Source: Candidatus Omnitrophota bacterium (GTDB lineage: Bacteria; Omnitrophota; Gorgyraeia; Gygaellales; Profunditerraquicolaceae). From it: DNA of 42,197 bases. Made by a program: the position numbers and the translations under genes. Location: contig JAPLLW010000007.1 of the NCBI GenBank assembly GCA_026387355.1, positions 1 through 42,197 of the forward strand. Direction: 5' to 3'. Positions 1-7,544 of this stretch are shown here, piece by piece (position 1 is the stretch's first letter; every line of letters begins with the position of its first letter). The notes under the pieces were generated by a model. It made no database searches and was not told where the DNA came from. It saw only the letters and a list, made by a program, of their open reading frames with translations.

Positions 1-49
1 TTATATCCTTGGTCTTGAGTCTATAATGGATTTAATTGATGCAAAATGA
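1..49 (+). CDS. aroQ: C-terminal end of probable type II 3-dehydroquinate dehydratase (partial)
   Basis: An open frame enters from the left edge and ends at the TGA at 47-49. Its last 15 residues read YILGLESIMDLIDAK. Type II dehydroquinate dehydratases end with a similar segment (SYILALEAI-like) after the active-site region, and aroQ commonly precedes pepP-efp-accB-accC. The stop overlaps the ATG of the next gene (ATGA). The rest of the gene lies outside the window, so the identification rests on a short tail plus gene order. The aroB gene at 16575 is consistent with a shikimate pathway in this genome. Confidence 0.45.
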   Translation, partial: YILGLESIMDLIDAK

Positions 50-1104
50 AATGCATAAACATACTATTAAATCGATTGAAGCAGGAAAGCCTCGATGCGC
101 TAATTGTTTCTTCAGCTGCAAATATATCCTACCTTAGCGGTGTCATTGCAAACGACGCCTATCTGTTAGTCTCTAAAAAAGAAACAATATATTTTACCGA
201 TTCAAGATACACGCAAGAGGTTAAGCCTAAGCTAGCAGGGAAAATGAGCCTGAAGAGGGCGAATGGTTCTGTCTTTGAGTTAATTGCCAAAAGCTGTCTT
301 GATTTAGAGTTAAGCCGGGTAGGTTTTGAAGAAAGAAGCCTACCCTTTGCGGAATATAAGAAGACCAAAGAGCGTTTAAAGGGCAAGGCATATTTAGTTC
401 CTACGTATAATCTAGTTGAAAATCAAAGGCAGATAAAGAATGCTGAAGAAATCTCTAAAATTAGGGAAGCACTTAAGATTACCGCGCAGGCTCTAGATTT
501 TATCAAAGGCTTTATCAAGCCAGGGGTAAAAGAGCTTGAAATTGCTGCTGAATTAGAGCGTTTTATCCACTATAAAGGTGCTCAGGGAGCAGCTTTTGAG
601 ATAATTGTCGCCTCCGGGGTAAATTCTGCCTTTGCACACCATAAGCCGACACAGAAGAGATTGCAAGATGGCGAGTGTTTGCTTATTGATATGGGTGTTG
701 AGTGTTCCGGCTATAAATCCGACTTGACAAGGGTATTCTTTTTAGGTAAAATCAATAGTCTTAGTCGGAAGATTTATGAAATTGTTCTTAAGGCGCAAGA
801 AAAAGCAATCAAAAAAATTAGGCCTGGTGAAGAGATATCCAGGATTGATGCTTTAAGCCGTAAGTATATAGCCGACAATGGGTACGCTCAGTTCTTCGGT
901 CATAGTTTAGGGCATGGCGTTGGCCTTGAAATCCATGAAGCCCCTTCAGTATCGGGGAAAAACGATGCCCTACTTAAGGCGGGGATGGTTTTTACAGTTG
1001 AGCCGGCGATATATCTGCCGGGTAAGTTTGGTATAAGGATTGAGGATATGATATTAGTAACCGAGAAAGGGTATGAGGTGTTAAGTGTCGCTATCAATAA
1101 ATGA
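46..1104 (+). CDS. pepP: Xaa-Pro aminopeptidase-like M24 metallopeptidase
   Basis: 352 residues with a creatinase-like N-terminal domain (about 1-125) and a C-terminal pita-bread M24 domain. The dinuclear metal site is visible in order: the Asp in LLIDMGVECSGYKSDLTRV (about 215-230), the His in FGHSLGHGVGLEIHEAP (about 285-300), and Glu residues in FTVEPAIY and GIRIEDM. These mark an aminopeptidase that removes N-terminal residues preceding proline, probably in the cytosol. The ATG overlaps the stop of the preceding frame. The C-terminus overlaps efp by 20 nt, as in the common pepP-efp gene pair. The length is normal for short bacterial PepP/PepQ-type enzymes. Confidence 0.9.
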   Translation: MKCINILLNRLKQESLDALIVSSAANISYLSGVIANDAYLLVSKKETIYFTDSRYTQEVKPKLAGKMSLKRANGSVFELIAKSCLDLELSRVGFEERSLPFAEYKKTKERLKGKAYLVPTYNLVENQRQIKNAEEISKIREALKITAQALDFIKGFIKPGVKELEIAAELERFIHYKGAQGAAFEIIVASGVNSAFAHHKPTQKRLQDGECLLIDMGVECSGYKSDLTRVFFLGKINSLSRKIYEIVLKAQEKAIKKIRPGEEISRIDALSRKYIADNGYAQFFGHSLGHGVGLEIHEAPSVSGKNDALLKAGMVFTVEPAIYLPGKFGIRIEDMILVTEKGYEVLSVAINK

Positions 1105-1648
1105 AATTAAGTCAGGCGTGACTATCCTAGTTGATGATGTGGTTTATGTTGTTGTTGACGCCCAGCATGTAAAGCCAGGGAAGGGGTCAGCTTTCGTACG
1201 TGCAAAATTAAGGAATATGAAGAATGCAAATATACAGGAGAAGACATTCCGCGGAGATGAAAAGATAGACCAGGCTTTTGTGGAGGAGAGGAAACTCCAG
1301 TATCAATATAAATCCGGTCACCTCTACCACTTTATGGATCAGGATAACTATGAAGAGATTGCTGTCCCTGAAGAGGCGATAGGAGAAAATGTCAAGTTTC
1401 TTAAGGATAATATCGAAGTAACCGGTAATTTTTATAAAAGTGAAGCGCTTACCGTTAATCTGCCTAATTTTATAGAGGTGCATATTGTTCATACTGAACC
1501 CGGGATCAAGGGTGATACAGCTAAAAGCGGGACTAAGCCGGCAGAGATAGAGACAGGGGCAACTATTCTTGTTCCATTATTCGTTAATGAAGGCGATAAG
1601 ATTAAGGTAGATACTCGAAGCGGTGGATATGTAGAAAGGGTAAATTAA
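1085..1648 (+). CDS. efp: Elongation factor P
   Basis: 187 residues, the usual EF-P length, with three beta-barrel (KOW/OB) domains. EF-P binds ribosomes stalled at polyproline stretches and promotes peptide bond formation. The exposed loop of domain I reads HVKPGKGSAFVR, which puts a lysine at position 33, the usual site of post-translational modification. No modifying enzyme is seen in the window. The C-terminal domain has the typical GDTAKSGTKPAEIETGATILVP-type segment. The start is a GTG preceded by GAGGTG (1075-1080) four bases upstream, which supports a start inside pepP. Confidence 0.95.
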   Translation: MSLSINEIKSGVTILVDDVVYVVVDAQHVKPGKGSAFVRAKLRNMKNANIQEKTFRGDEKIDQAFVEERKLQYQYKSGHLYHFMDQDNYEEIAVPEEAIGENVKFLKDNIEVTGNFYKSEALTVNLPNFIEVHIVHTEPGIKGDTAKSGTKPAEIETGATILVPLFVNEGDKIKVDTRSGGYVERVN

Positions 1649-1662
1649 AGAGGGAGCCTTAG

Positions 1663-2115
1663 ATGAATATTAAAGAAATAAGAGAGATGATAAACCTGAT
1701 GAATGAAAATGGCTTGATCGAGCTAGAGATTGAGAAAGAAGGTATGCGTATCAGGCTTAAAAAGACAGGTTCGGGCGTGGATGGTTTTAGCGGTCCGATT
1801 GTTGTCGAAAGAGAACAGATCCCCCAGGTTACGCAAAAACAATTTACAGAAGCTTCTAAGGAATCTTTGTTTAAGTCTGTAGAGATTAAATCTCCGATGG
1901 TGGGTACTTTTTATCGCGCCCCAAGTCCTGAAGCTGCATCATATGTAGAAGTAGGGCAGGTTATTGAGCCGGGTCAAGTAATTTGCATAATTGAAGCAAT
2001 GAAGCTAATGAATGAGATAAAATCAGAGATTAAGGGAAAGATCTTAGAAATTCTTGTTGATAATGCTGAGCCAGTTGAATTTGGCCAACCCGTATTCTTA
2101 GTCGAGCCGGTATAA
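1663..2115 (+). CDS. accB: Biotin carboxyl carrier protein of acetyl-CoA carboxylase
   Basis: 150 residues. The N-terminal half (1-75) is the usual variable region with an acidic/basic helix. The C-terminal biotinyl/lipoyl domain (about 76-150) carries IIEAMKLMNEI, where Lys114 is the biotin attachment site. The protein shuttles carboxybiotin between biotin carboxylase and the carboxyltransferase in malonyl-CoA synthesis. An AGAGGGAG ribosome binding site precedes the ATG. accC follows after only 6 nt, so the two are surely cotranscribed. The carboxyltransferase subunits are not in the window. Confidence 0.95.
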   Translation: MNIKEIREMINLMNENGLIELEIEKEGMRIRLKKTGSGVDGFSGPIVVEREQIPQVTQKQFTEASKESLFKSVEIKSPMVGTFYRAPSPEAASYVEVGQVIEPGQVICIIEAMKLMNEIKSEIKGKILEILVDNAEPVEFGQPVFLVEPV

Positions 2116-2121
2116 AATAAT

Positions 2122-3483
2122 ATGTTCTCAAAAATTCTCATTGCCAACCGAGGCGAAATAGCCTTAAGAATTATCCGCGCTGCTCACGAGCTAGGAATCC
2201 GCACCGTAGCTGTTTATTCGCAGGCGGATAGAAATTCCCTGCATGTACGTTTTGCCGATGAAGCTATTTGTATCGGTCAGCCACCATCCTCGAGCAGTTA
2301 TTTAAATATCCCCGCAATTATAAGTGCCGCAGAAATTACTGATGTAGAAGCAATACACCCCGGATACGGCTTTTTAGCTGAGAATGCCCACTTCGCGGAG
2401 ATCTGCGAATCCTGCAAGATTACCTTTATAGGTCCCACTCCGGAAAATATCCGGTTGATGGGTGATAAAATGGCAGCGCGTACAACTATGCATAAGGCAG
2501 GTTTGCCGATAGTGCCGGGCAGTGCCGCTGCAATCAAAACTAAAGAAGAGGCGCTTAAGACTGCAAAGTTAATTGGATATCCGGTGATTATAAAAGCAAC
2601 TGCTGGCGGTGGCGGCAAGGGTATGCGCATTTGCCATAATGATCTTACGCTAGTCTCTAGTATTATAACTGCTCAATCAGAGGCAGAAGCAAATTTCGGT
2701 AATTCCAATGTCTATATAGAGAAATATATTGAAGAGCCCCGTCATATCGAGGTGCAGATTATTGGAGACAAATCCGGCCATGTCTTGCAATTAGGTGAAA
2801 GAGATTGCAGTATCCAGAGAAGGCATCAAAAGCTACTTGAAGAGTCACCTTCCAGCGTGGTTGACAGTAAGATGCGTAAGCGCCTAGGAGAACTAGTGCT
2901 TAAGGGGATGAAGTCTATAAATTATGTAAGTTGCGGGACTATAGAGTTTCTCTTAGATGAGAAAACTAATAATTTTTATTTTATGGAGATGAATACGCGT
3001 ATTCAGGTTGAGCATCCGGTTACCGAAATGGTCACAGGAATTGACCTGGTTAAGGAGCAGATTCGTGTTGCCGCAGGAGAAAAATTAAAATTACATCAGG
3101 AGGATATTCACATTAATGGTTCAGCCATTGAATGCAGAATTAATGCAGAAGATCCGGATAATAATTTTATGCCTTCCCCGGGTAAAATTGAGACTTTGAT
3201 TTTACCTGGCGGGCCGAATGTGCGAGTGGATACGCATATTTACGCAGGTTATGAGATTCCGCCTTTTTACGATTCGTTAGTGGCGAAATTAATTGTCAGG
3301 GGAGATAATCGTCAAGAGGCGATTAAAACTATGCATAGGGCATTGAGTGAGTTTCATATTTCTCCTATAAAGACAACTATCCCGTTTCATCTTAAGCTTA
3401 TGGAGAACCCGCTTTTTTTGAAAGGTGATATTTCTACGCATTTTGTCCAGGATTTGCTGAAAGAGGAAGCAAAGAAAGTTTAA
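2122..3483 (+). CDS. accC: Biotin carboxylase subunit of acetyl-CoA carboxylase
   Basis: 453 residues, full length. The N-terminal domain begins [19 protein letters not shown]. The ATP-grasp domain includes the glycine-rich loop [11 protein letters not shown] (about 160-170), [13 protein letters not shown] and [15 protein letters not shown], with the metal-binding Glu and catalytic Arg, and a C-terminal biotin carboxylase domain follows. The enzyme carboxylates biotin on AccB using ATP and bicarbonate. It lies directly downstream of accB, and the next gene starts two bases after the stop. Confidence 0.96.
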   Translation: MFSKILIANRGEIALRIIRAAHELGIRTVAVYSQADRNSLHVRFADEAICIGQPPSSSSYLNIPAIISAAEITDVEAIHPGYGFLAENAHFAEICESCKITFIGPTPENIRLMGDKMAARTTMHKAGLPIVPGSAAAIKTKEEALKTAKLIGYPVIIKATAGGGGKGMRICHNDLTLVSSIITAQSEAEANFGNSNVYIEKYIEEPRHIEVQIIGDKSGHVLQLGERDCSIQRRHQKLLEESPSSVVDSKMRKRLGELVLKGMKSINYVSCGTIEFLLDEKTNNFYFMEMNTRIQVEHPVTEMVTGIDLVKEQIRVAAGEKLKLHQEDIHINGSAIECRINAEDPDNNFMPSPGKIETLILPGGPNVRVDTHIYAGYEIPPFYDSLVAKLIVRGDNRQEAIKTMHRALSEFHISPIKTTIPFHLKLMENPLFLKGDISTHFVQDLLKEEAKKV

Positions 3484-3485
3484 AT

Positions 3486-3839
3486 ATGTCGCAGGAAGAA
3501 TCCCGCACAGATCTTGGTCTTATTCGTATACACAGAAATGCAATTGCTTGCGTTGCTTCTTTAGCAGCCCTTGAGATTGAAGGGGTAAAACGTATTACCG
3601 GAACATTTCGTAGTAGCGTTATGCAATTATTGGGAAAGAATAATTCCTCGGCAATACGAGTTGAGATTAACAAAAGCGAGGAAGTAAAAGTTGATATCCC
3701 CTTATTTATCAAGTACGGTTTTAATATTCCGGATATAGCTAATAGGGTACAAGAGAATGTGCGTCAGGCGTTAGAGAAGATGACCAATCTCTCTATTAAA
3801 GAGATTAATATTAATGTCCAGGGGATAGAAAGGATTTAG
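3486..3839 (+). CDS. Asp23/Gls24 family envelope stress protein
   Basis: 117 residues. The pattern LGLIRIHRNAIACVASLAALEIEGVKRI, then a long-strand segment and C-terminal INVQGIERI, is typical of the Asp23/Gls24 (DUF322) family. Such proteins are cytosolic and are tethered to the membrane by AmaP in Firmicutes. Here the next gene (3843) is an AmaP-like protein, so the pair is conserved. The gene begins 2 nt after accC and 3 nt separate it from its neighbour. The exact function is not established; it is linked to cell-envelope homeostasis in Firmicutes. Confidence 0.85.
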   Translation: MSQEESRTDLGLIRIHRNAIACVASLAALEIEGVKRITGTFRSSVMQLLGKNNSSAIRVEINKSEEVKVDIPLFIKYGFNIPDIANRVQENVRQALEKMTNLSIKEININVQGIERI

Positions 3840-3842
3840 CCA

Positions 3843-4442
3843 ATGAGGATATTTACGGTCTTAGGAGTTATTTTTTACGCAGGGGTAATTATCTTAGTCG
3901 GTATAAGCCTAGTTATCTTCTCTTTAAACTTACTTCAGGTGCAGGATATAAGCAATCTGCTAAGCTTTGCGCAGGTGAATAATAATCTTAGGATTATTAT
4001 CGGGCTTTCCGGGGTCTTACTTATGCTTATAAGTCTTTCCTTCGCGCAATTAATTTTAGGCCGCCTGCAACGGGAAAAAACCATTGCCTTTACTACTTCA
4101 ACGGGAGAGGTAACTATTGCATTATCTGCGGTTGAAGATTTAATCCGAAGGCTAGCTGGTATAATCCCTGAGATAAAAGAGTTGCGACCGGATGTGATTG
4201 CTACTAAAAAGGGGATTATTGTTGATTTAAGGGTGGTCTTAAAAAGAGAGGCTAATATACCGGAGCTTACTTCTAGGCTTCAGGAAATTACAAAATCCAA
4301 GATTCAGGAGGTTTTAGGAGTTGAGGAACAGATCACTGTGAAAATACATATTGCAAAGATAGTCGGCTTAGAGGATAAGAAAAAAAGAGAATTTGAGAAA
4401 GAAGAACCAACGGTGCCGTTTAGCGGTTACGGCAGAGCATAA
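3843..4442 (+). CDS. amaP: AmaP-like alkaline shock response membrane anchor protein
   Basis: 199 residues with two predicted membrane helices (about 7-29 and 49-71), followed by a cytosolic Asp23-like domain (about 85-172) that contains the GIIVDLRVVLKREANIPEL segment typical of the AmaP/DUF322 family. The last 25 residues are charged. In Firmicutes AmaP anchors Asp23 at the membrane, and the adjacent Asp23 gene supports the same role here. The gene is in an operon with accBC and the phosphofructokinase. Confidence 0.8.
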   Translation: MRIFTVLGVIFYAGVIILVGISLVIFSLNLLQVQDISNLLSFAQVNNNLRIIIGLSGVLLMLISLSFAQLILGRLQREKTIAFTTSTGEVTIALSAVEDLIRRLAGIIPEIKELRPDVIATKKGIIVDLRVVLKREANIPELTSRLQEITKSKIQEVLGVEEQITVKIHIAKIVGLEDKKKREFEKEEPTVPFSGYGRA

Positions 4443-4453
4443 AGGAGAACCAG

Positions 4454-5485
4454 ATGGAAAGGATAGGAATACTTACAGGCGGTGGTGATTGTCCGGGATT
4501 AAATCCGGTAATTAGAGCAGTAGTGAGAAAGGCATTATTAGATGGTTACGAGATTGTTGGAATAAAAAATGGCTGGAAGGGCTTGGTAGAAAATGACACT
4601 CTTCCATTAGATATGGATGCGGTATCCGGAATTTTACCTAAAGGCGGTACTATATTAGGCACCTCCAGAACTAATCCTTATAAAAAAGAAGGTGACTTAC
4701 AAAAGGTAAAAGATAATTTTAAGAAGATGAATTTATGCGCGTTAGTTGCGGTTGGCGGAGAAGATACGCTAGGTGTTGCTTCCAAGCTAACCAAAGACGG
4801 GATACCTAATATTGTTGGTGTGCCTAAGACTATAGATAATGATCTTTCAGCTACTGATTACACATTTGGTTTTGATACGGCTTTAAATGTTGCTATGGAG
4901 TGTATTGATCGACTGCATACTACCGCTGAAAGTCACCATCGTATTATTGTAGCTGAAGTAATGGGTAGGCATGCTGGTTGGATTGCTATTGAGGCAGGTA
5001 TTGCCGGTGGCGCAGACGTAATTCTTATTCCGGAAATTCCTATAGATATTGAAGAGGTCTGCAGCGTGATAAAAAGAAGGCATGAGCGTGGAAAGACATT
5101 TAGCATTGTTGTGGTGGCAGAAGGTGCGCAATTTAAAGATAGCGACCTTATTCTTCAAGAGCAGAAGCTGGATGCTTTTGGGCATGTGCGTTTAGGTGGA
5201 ATCGGAGAGGCCTTGGCGAATGAAATTGAAAAGAAAACAGGTTACGAGACAAGAGTAAGCGTGCTTGGGCATATACAAAGAGGAGGATCTCCTACAGCCT
5301 TCGATAGAGTTTTAGGCACTAGATTCGGAGTTAAAGCCGTAGAATTGTTAAAGGCAAAGAAATTTGGTAGGATGGTTGCGCTTCAGGGAGTTAAGATTAT
5401 AGACGTTCCATTAGAAGATGCAGTTAAGGAATTAAAGACTGTTGATATGGATCTTTATAATCTTGCTAAAGTATTTTTTGGCTAA
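4454..5485 (+). CDS. 6-phosphofructokinase, probably pyrophosphate-dependent
   Basis: 343 residues, a group III-type PfkA-fold enzyme that phosphorylates fructose 6-phosphate. The N-terminal donor loop is GGGDCPGLNP, and the catalytic TIDND motif is at 126-130. Two donor-determining positions carry the pyrophosphate-type residues: GGEDT at 101-105, with Asp104 where ATP enzymes have Gly, and PKTIDND, with Lys125 where ATP enzymes have Gly. MGRHAGWIA and the sugar-phosphate-binding HIQRGG are also present. From known structure-function work on this family these residues block ATP and favour PPi. An AAGGAG site lies before the ATG. Confidence 0.88.
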   Translation: MERIGILTGGGDCPGLNPVIRAVVRKALLDGYEIVGIKNGWKGLVENDTLPLDMDAVSGILPKGGTILGTSRTNPYKKEGDLQKVKDNFKKMNLCALVAVGGEDTLGVASKLTKDGIPNIVGVPKTIDNDLSATDYTFGFDTALNVAMECIDRLHTTAESHHRIIVAEVMGRHAGWIAIEAGIAGGADVILIPEIPIDIEEVCSVIKRRHERGKTFSIVVVAEGAQFKDSDLILQEQKLDAFGHVRLGGIGEALANEIEKKTGYETRVSVLGHIQRGGSPTAFDRVLGTRFGVKAVELLKAKKFGRMVALQGVKIIDVPLEDAVKELKTVDMDLYNLAKVFFG

Positions 5486-5497
5486 AAGGGAGTAACA

Positions 5498-6067
5498 ATG
5501 AGAGAAAGAGTCAAGGATATTATTCTTGAGAGTATTCAGATTAAAGAAGAATTGCTTAAAAGCGGAATCAGCCGGATACTTGAAATCTCGCAAATTATAA
5601 TTGAAGCGCTTAAAAAAGGCGGAAAACTGATTATATTTGGAAACGGCGGATCTGCTAGCGATGCCCAGCATATTGCAGCTGAACTTGTAGGAAGATTTAA
5701 AAAAGATAGGCCGGCGTTAGCTGCGATAGCCTTAACAACCAATACTTCTATAATTACAGCTTTAGCTAATGATTTTGGCTATGATGTAATTTTCTCCAGG
5801 CAAATTGAAGCGTTGGCAGATAAGCGTGATGTTGTATTTGGTATTTCTACAAGCGGTAAGGCAAAGAATGTAATTATAGCGATTAAGCAGGCTAAGAAGA
5901 TGGGGTTTAAAACAATTGCTCTAACCGGGGGTGATGGAGGAGAACTGGCAAAGATCGCGGATATTTCTTTAATCGTCCCGTCTTCTGTTACAGCCCGTAT
6001 TCAGGAAGCCCATATCGTAATAGGGCATATTATATGCGAATTAATAGAAGAAGAGAGTTTTTCTTGA
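5498..6067 (+). CDS. gmhA: Sedoheptulose 7-phosphate isomerase (SIS domain)
   Basis: 189 residues, normal GmhA length. The SIS domain shows FGNGGSASDAQHIAAELVGRF (about 48-68) with the catalytic Glu. The sugar-phosphate site appears as GISTSGKAKNV, and QEAHIVIGHIICELIE near the C-terminus holds the catalytic His. The enzyme makes D-glycero-manno-heptose 7-phosphate, the first step to the ADP-heptose of LPS inner core. It overlaps the next gene, the matching nucleotidyltransferase, by 4 nt, which strongly supports a heptose pathway and a Gram-negative type envelope. Confidence 0.9.
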   Translation: MRERVKDIILESIQIKEELLKSGISRILEISQIIIEALKKGGKLIIFGNGGSASDAQHIAAELVGRFKKDRPALAAIALTTNTSIITALANDFGYDVIFSRQIEALADKRDVVFGISTSGKAKNVIIAIKQAKKMGFKTIALTGGDGGELAKIADISLIVPSSVTARIQEAHIVIGHIICELIEEESFS

Positions 6068-6537
6068 GTAAGATTAAATCATTAGAAGCCCTTAGTAAGC
6101 AGATAGATAAACTTAAGAAGGCTGGTAAGGTGGTTGTGTTCACAAATGGATGTTTCGATATTTTGCACTACGGTCATGCCAAATATCTGCAGGATGCAAA
6201 GAATAAGGGTGATTGTCTTGTGGTTGCGGTAAACTCTGATTCTTCAGTAAAAAGAATTAAGGGAAATTTTCGACCTATAGTTTCTCAGAAAAATCGTCTT
6301 GGCCTATTGGCTGCTTTAAGCAGCGTAGATTACCTAATATTATTTAACGAAGATAATCCTCTTAGGCTTATAAGAAGAATTAAGCCGGATATATTGATAA
6401 AGGGTGCGGATTGGAATAAAGCTAATATCGTAGGGAGCGATTTTGTCAAAGGTTATGGCGGGAGAGTTTTGACTATAAAATTGGTAAAGGGTCTTTCTAC
6501 AACCAGCCTGATTAATAAGATTGTTAAAGCGCGCTAA
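6064..6537 (+). CDS. rfaE2: D-glycero-beta-D-manno-heptose 1-phosphate nucleotidyltransferase (RfaE domain II)
   Basis: About 157 residues of the cytidylyltransferase fold. TNGCFDILHYGHAKYL holds the HxGH nucleotide-binding signature, and LIKGADW and a C-terminal GLSTTSLINKI motif match the stand-alone second domain of HldE/RfaE. It activates heptose 1-phosphate with a nucleotide. I prefer the TTG at 6064, which overlaps the gmhA stop (TTGA) and has a purine-rich GAAGAGAG before it. An in-frame ATG at 6034 lies 34 nt inside gmhA with no visible Shine-Dalgarno. The kinase domain (HldE domain I) is not in the window. Confidence 0.88.
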   Translation: MSKIKSLEALSKQIDKLKKAGKVVVFTNGCFDILHYGHAKYLQDAKNKGDCLVVAVNSDSSVKRIKGNFRPIVSQKNRLGLLAALSSVDYLILFNEDNPLRLIRRIKPDILIKGADWNKANIVGSDFVKGYGGRVLTIKLVKGLSTTSLINKIVKAR

Positions 6538-6961
6538 GACAAATAGTGTTATTAGGATTATCGACGCAAATATTAACCGTAGCAAAGAAGGTTTGCGGGT
6601 ATGCGAAGAGATATGCCGTTTTATCCTGGATAGCCGGACGCTTATGCTTGAAATTAAGAAGATAAGGCACCAGATTGATATAGGAGTTAAAGATTTAGCT
6701 TCTAGGGAAAGCTTGCTTAAAGAAAGAGCTAGCCTCAAAGATGTAGGAGAGAAAATATACATCAATGAGTTAAGAAGAAATAGCGTTAAAGATGTTTTTT
6801 CCGCCAATATACAAAGGGTCAAAGAATCAATCAGGGTTTTAGAGGAATTTAGCAAACTAATTAATATTAAATCCGCGCTTAAGTTTAAAAGTGTAAGGTA
6901 TAAAATATATGAGATCGAGAAAAAGGCTGCTAAAAGAATCTCGGCTCTATCTGCTCATTGA
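6521..6961 (+). CDS. ThiD2-domain protein of thiamine synthesis
   Basis: 146 residues, almost entirely helical. RIIDANINRSKEGLRVCEEICRF near the N-terminus and RVKESIRVLEEFSKL near the C-terminus match the ThiD2 domain usually found fused to the N-terminus of ThiE. ThiD2 has been proposed as an alternative hydroxymethylpyrimidine-phosphate kinase. The start is taken as the TTG inside the end of the preceding gene; the ribosome binding site is weak. The 3' end overlaps thiE by 53 nt in another frame. Removal of one A from the A5 run at 6920-6924 would fuse the two genes, so this may be a split or frameshifted ThiD2-ThiE. Confidence 0.75.
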   Translation: MLKRAKTNSVIRIIDANINRSKEGLRVCEEICRFILDSRTLMLEIKKIRHQIDIGVKDLASRESLLKERASLKDVGEKIYINELRRNSVKDVFSANIQRVKESIRVLEEFSKLINIKSALKFKSVRYKIYEIEKKAAKRISALSAH

Positions 6962-7544
6962 TAGGAAGATTATAAGACCGCCGGTTTTACCAATTGTTAA
7001 AAAGTTAAAAGGCTCTGGCGTAGATATAATTCAGTTTAGGGATAAAAGATCTCCTAACCTAAGAATTTTAAGGGAAGCTGTAATTTTAAGCAGGGCCCTA
7101 AAGAAAACACGCACTCTTTTTATCATTAATGATTATTTAGAAATAGCCCTACTTTCCGGAAGCGACGGTCTGCATCTAGGTCAGTCAGATATGCCTGTTA
7201 AGCTGGCTAGAAGAATTCTCGGAAAAGACAAATTAATCGGAGTATCTTGCTCTAACTTAAAACAGGCGCTAAAGGCACAAAGTGAGGGAGCAGATTATAT
7301 AGGCATAGGTCCGGTTTTTAAATCAGCTACTAAACCCCAAGCTAAGGCGATAGGCTTAAAAGGAATTAAGGGTTTAGATAAAATAAAGATACCTGTTTTT
7401 GCTATCGGAAATATAAATTTGAATAATTTATCAAAGATAATCGCTTGCGGGATAAATAGGGTAGCAGTTACTCGGGCGATCCTAAAAGCCAAAAATATAA
7501 CTAAAGCAGCTAGCTGTTTTTCTAAAGTATTAAAGAAAGTATAA
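6909..7544 (+). CDS. thiE: Thiamine-phosphate synthase
   Basis: 211 residues, TIM-barrel ThiE/TenI family. Seen in order: IIQFRDKR (substrate Lys/Arg), INDYLEIAL, DGLHLGQSD, the GVSCSNLKQALKA strand, DYIGIGPVFKSATK (pyrophosphate-binding loop) and PVFAIGNIN. It condenses HMP pyrophosphate with thiazole phosphate to give thiamine phosphate. The ATG lies within the ThiD2 frame; AAGG at 6894-6897 could serve as its ribosome binding site. The thiC start overlaps its stop (ATAATGA region), so translation is probably coupled. Confidence 0.88.
   Translation: MRSRKRLLKESRLYLLIDRKIIRPPVLPIVKKLKGSGVDIIQFRDKRSPNLRILREAVILSRALKKTRTLFIINDYLEIALLSGSDGLHLGQSDMPVKLARRILGKDKLIGVSCSNLKQALKAQSEGADYIGIGPVFKSATKPQAKAIGLKGIKGLDKIKIPVFAIGNINLNNLSKIIACGINRVAVTRAILKAKNITKAASCFSKVLKKV

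Noticed and set aside
6480-6560. TPP riboswitch before the thiamine genes
   Set aside because: The thi genes overlap the heptose gene with no leader, and no CTGAGA-type core was seen.
6917-6926. Programmed -1 frameshift (A-AAA-AAG type) between thiD2 and thiE
   Set aside because: The zero-frame heptamer would be G-AAA-AAG, and the shift needed to reach ThiE is +1, not -1.
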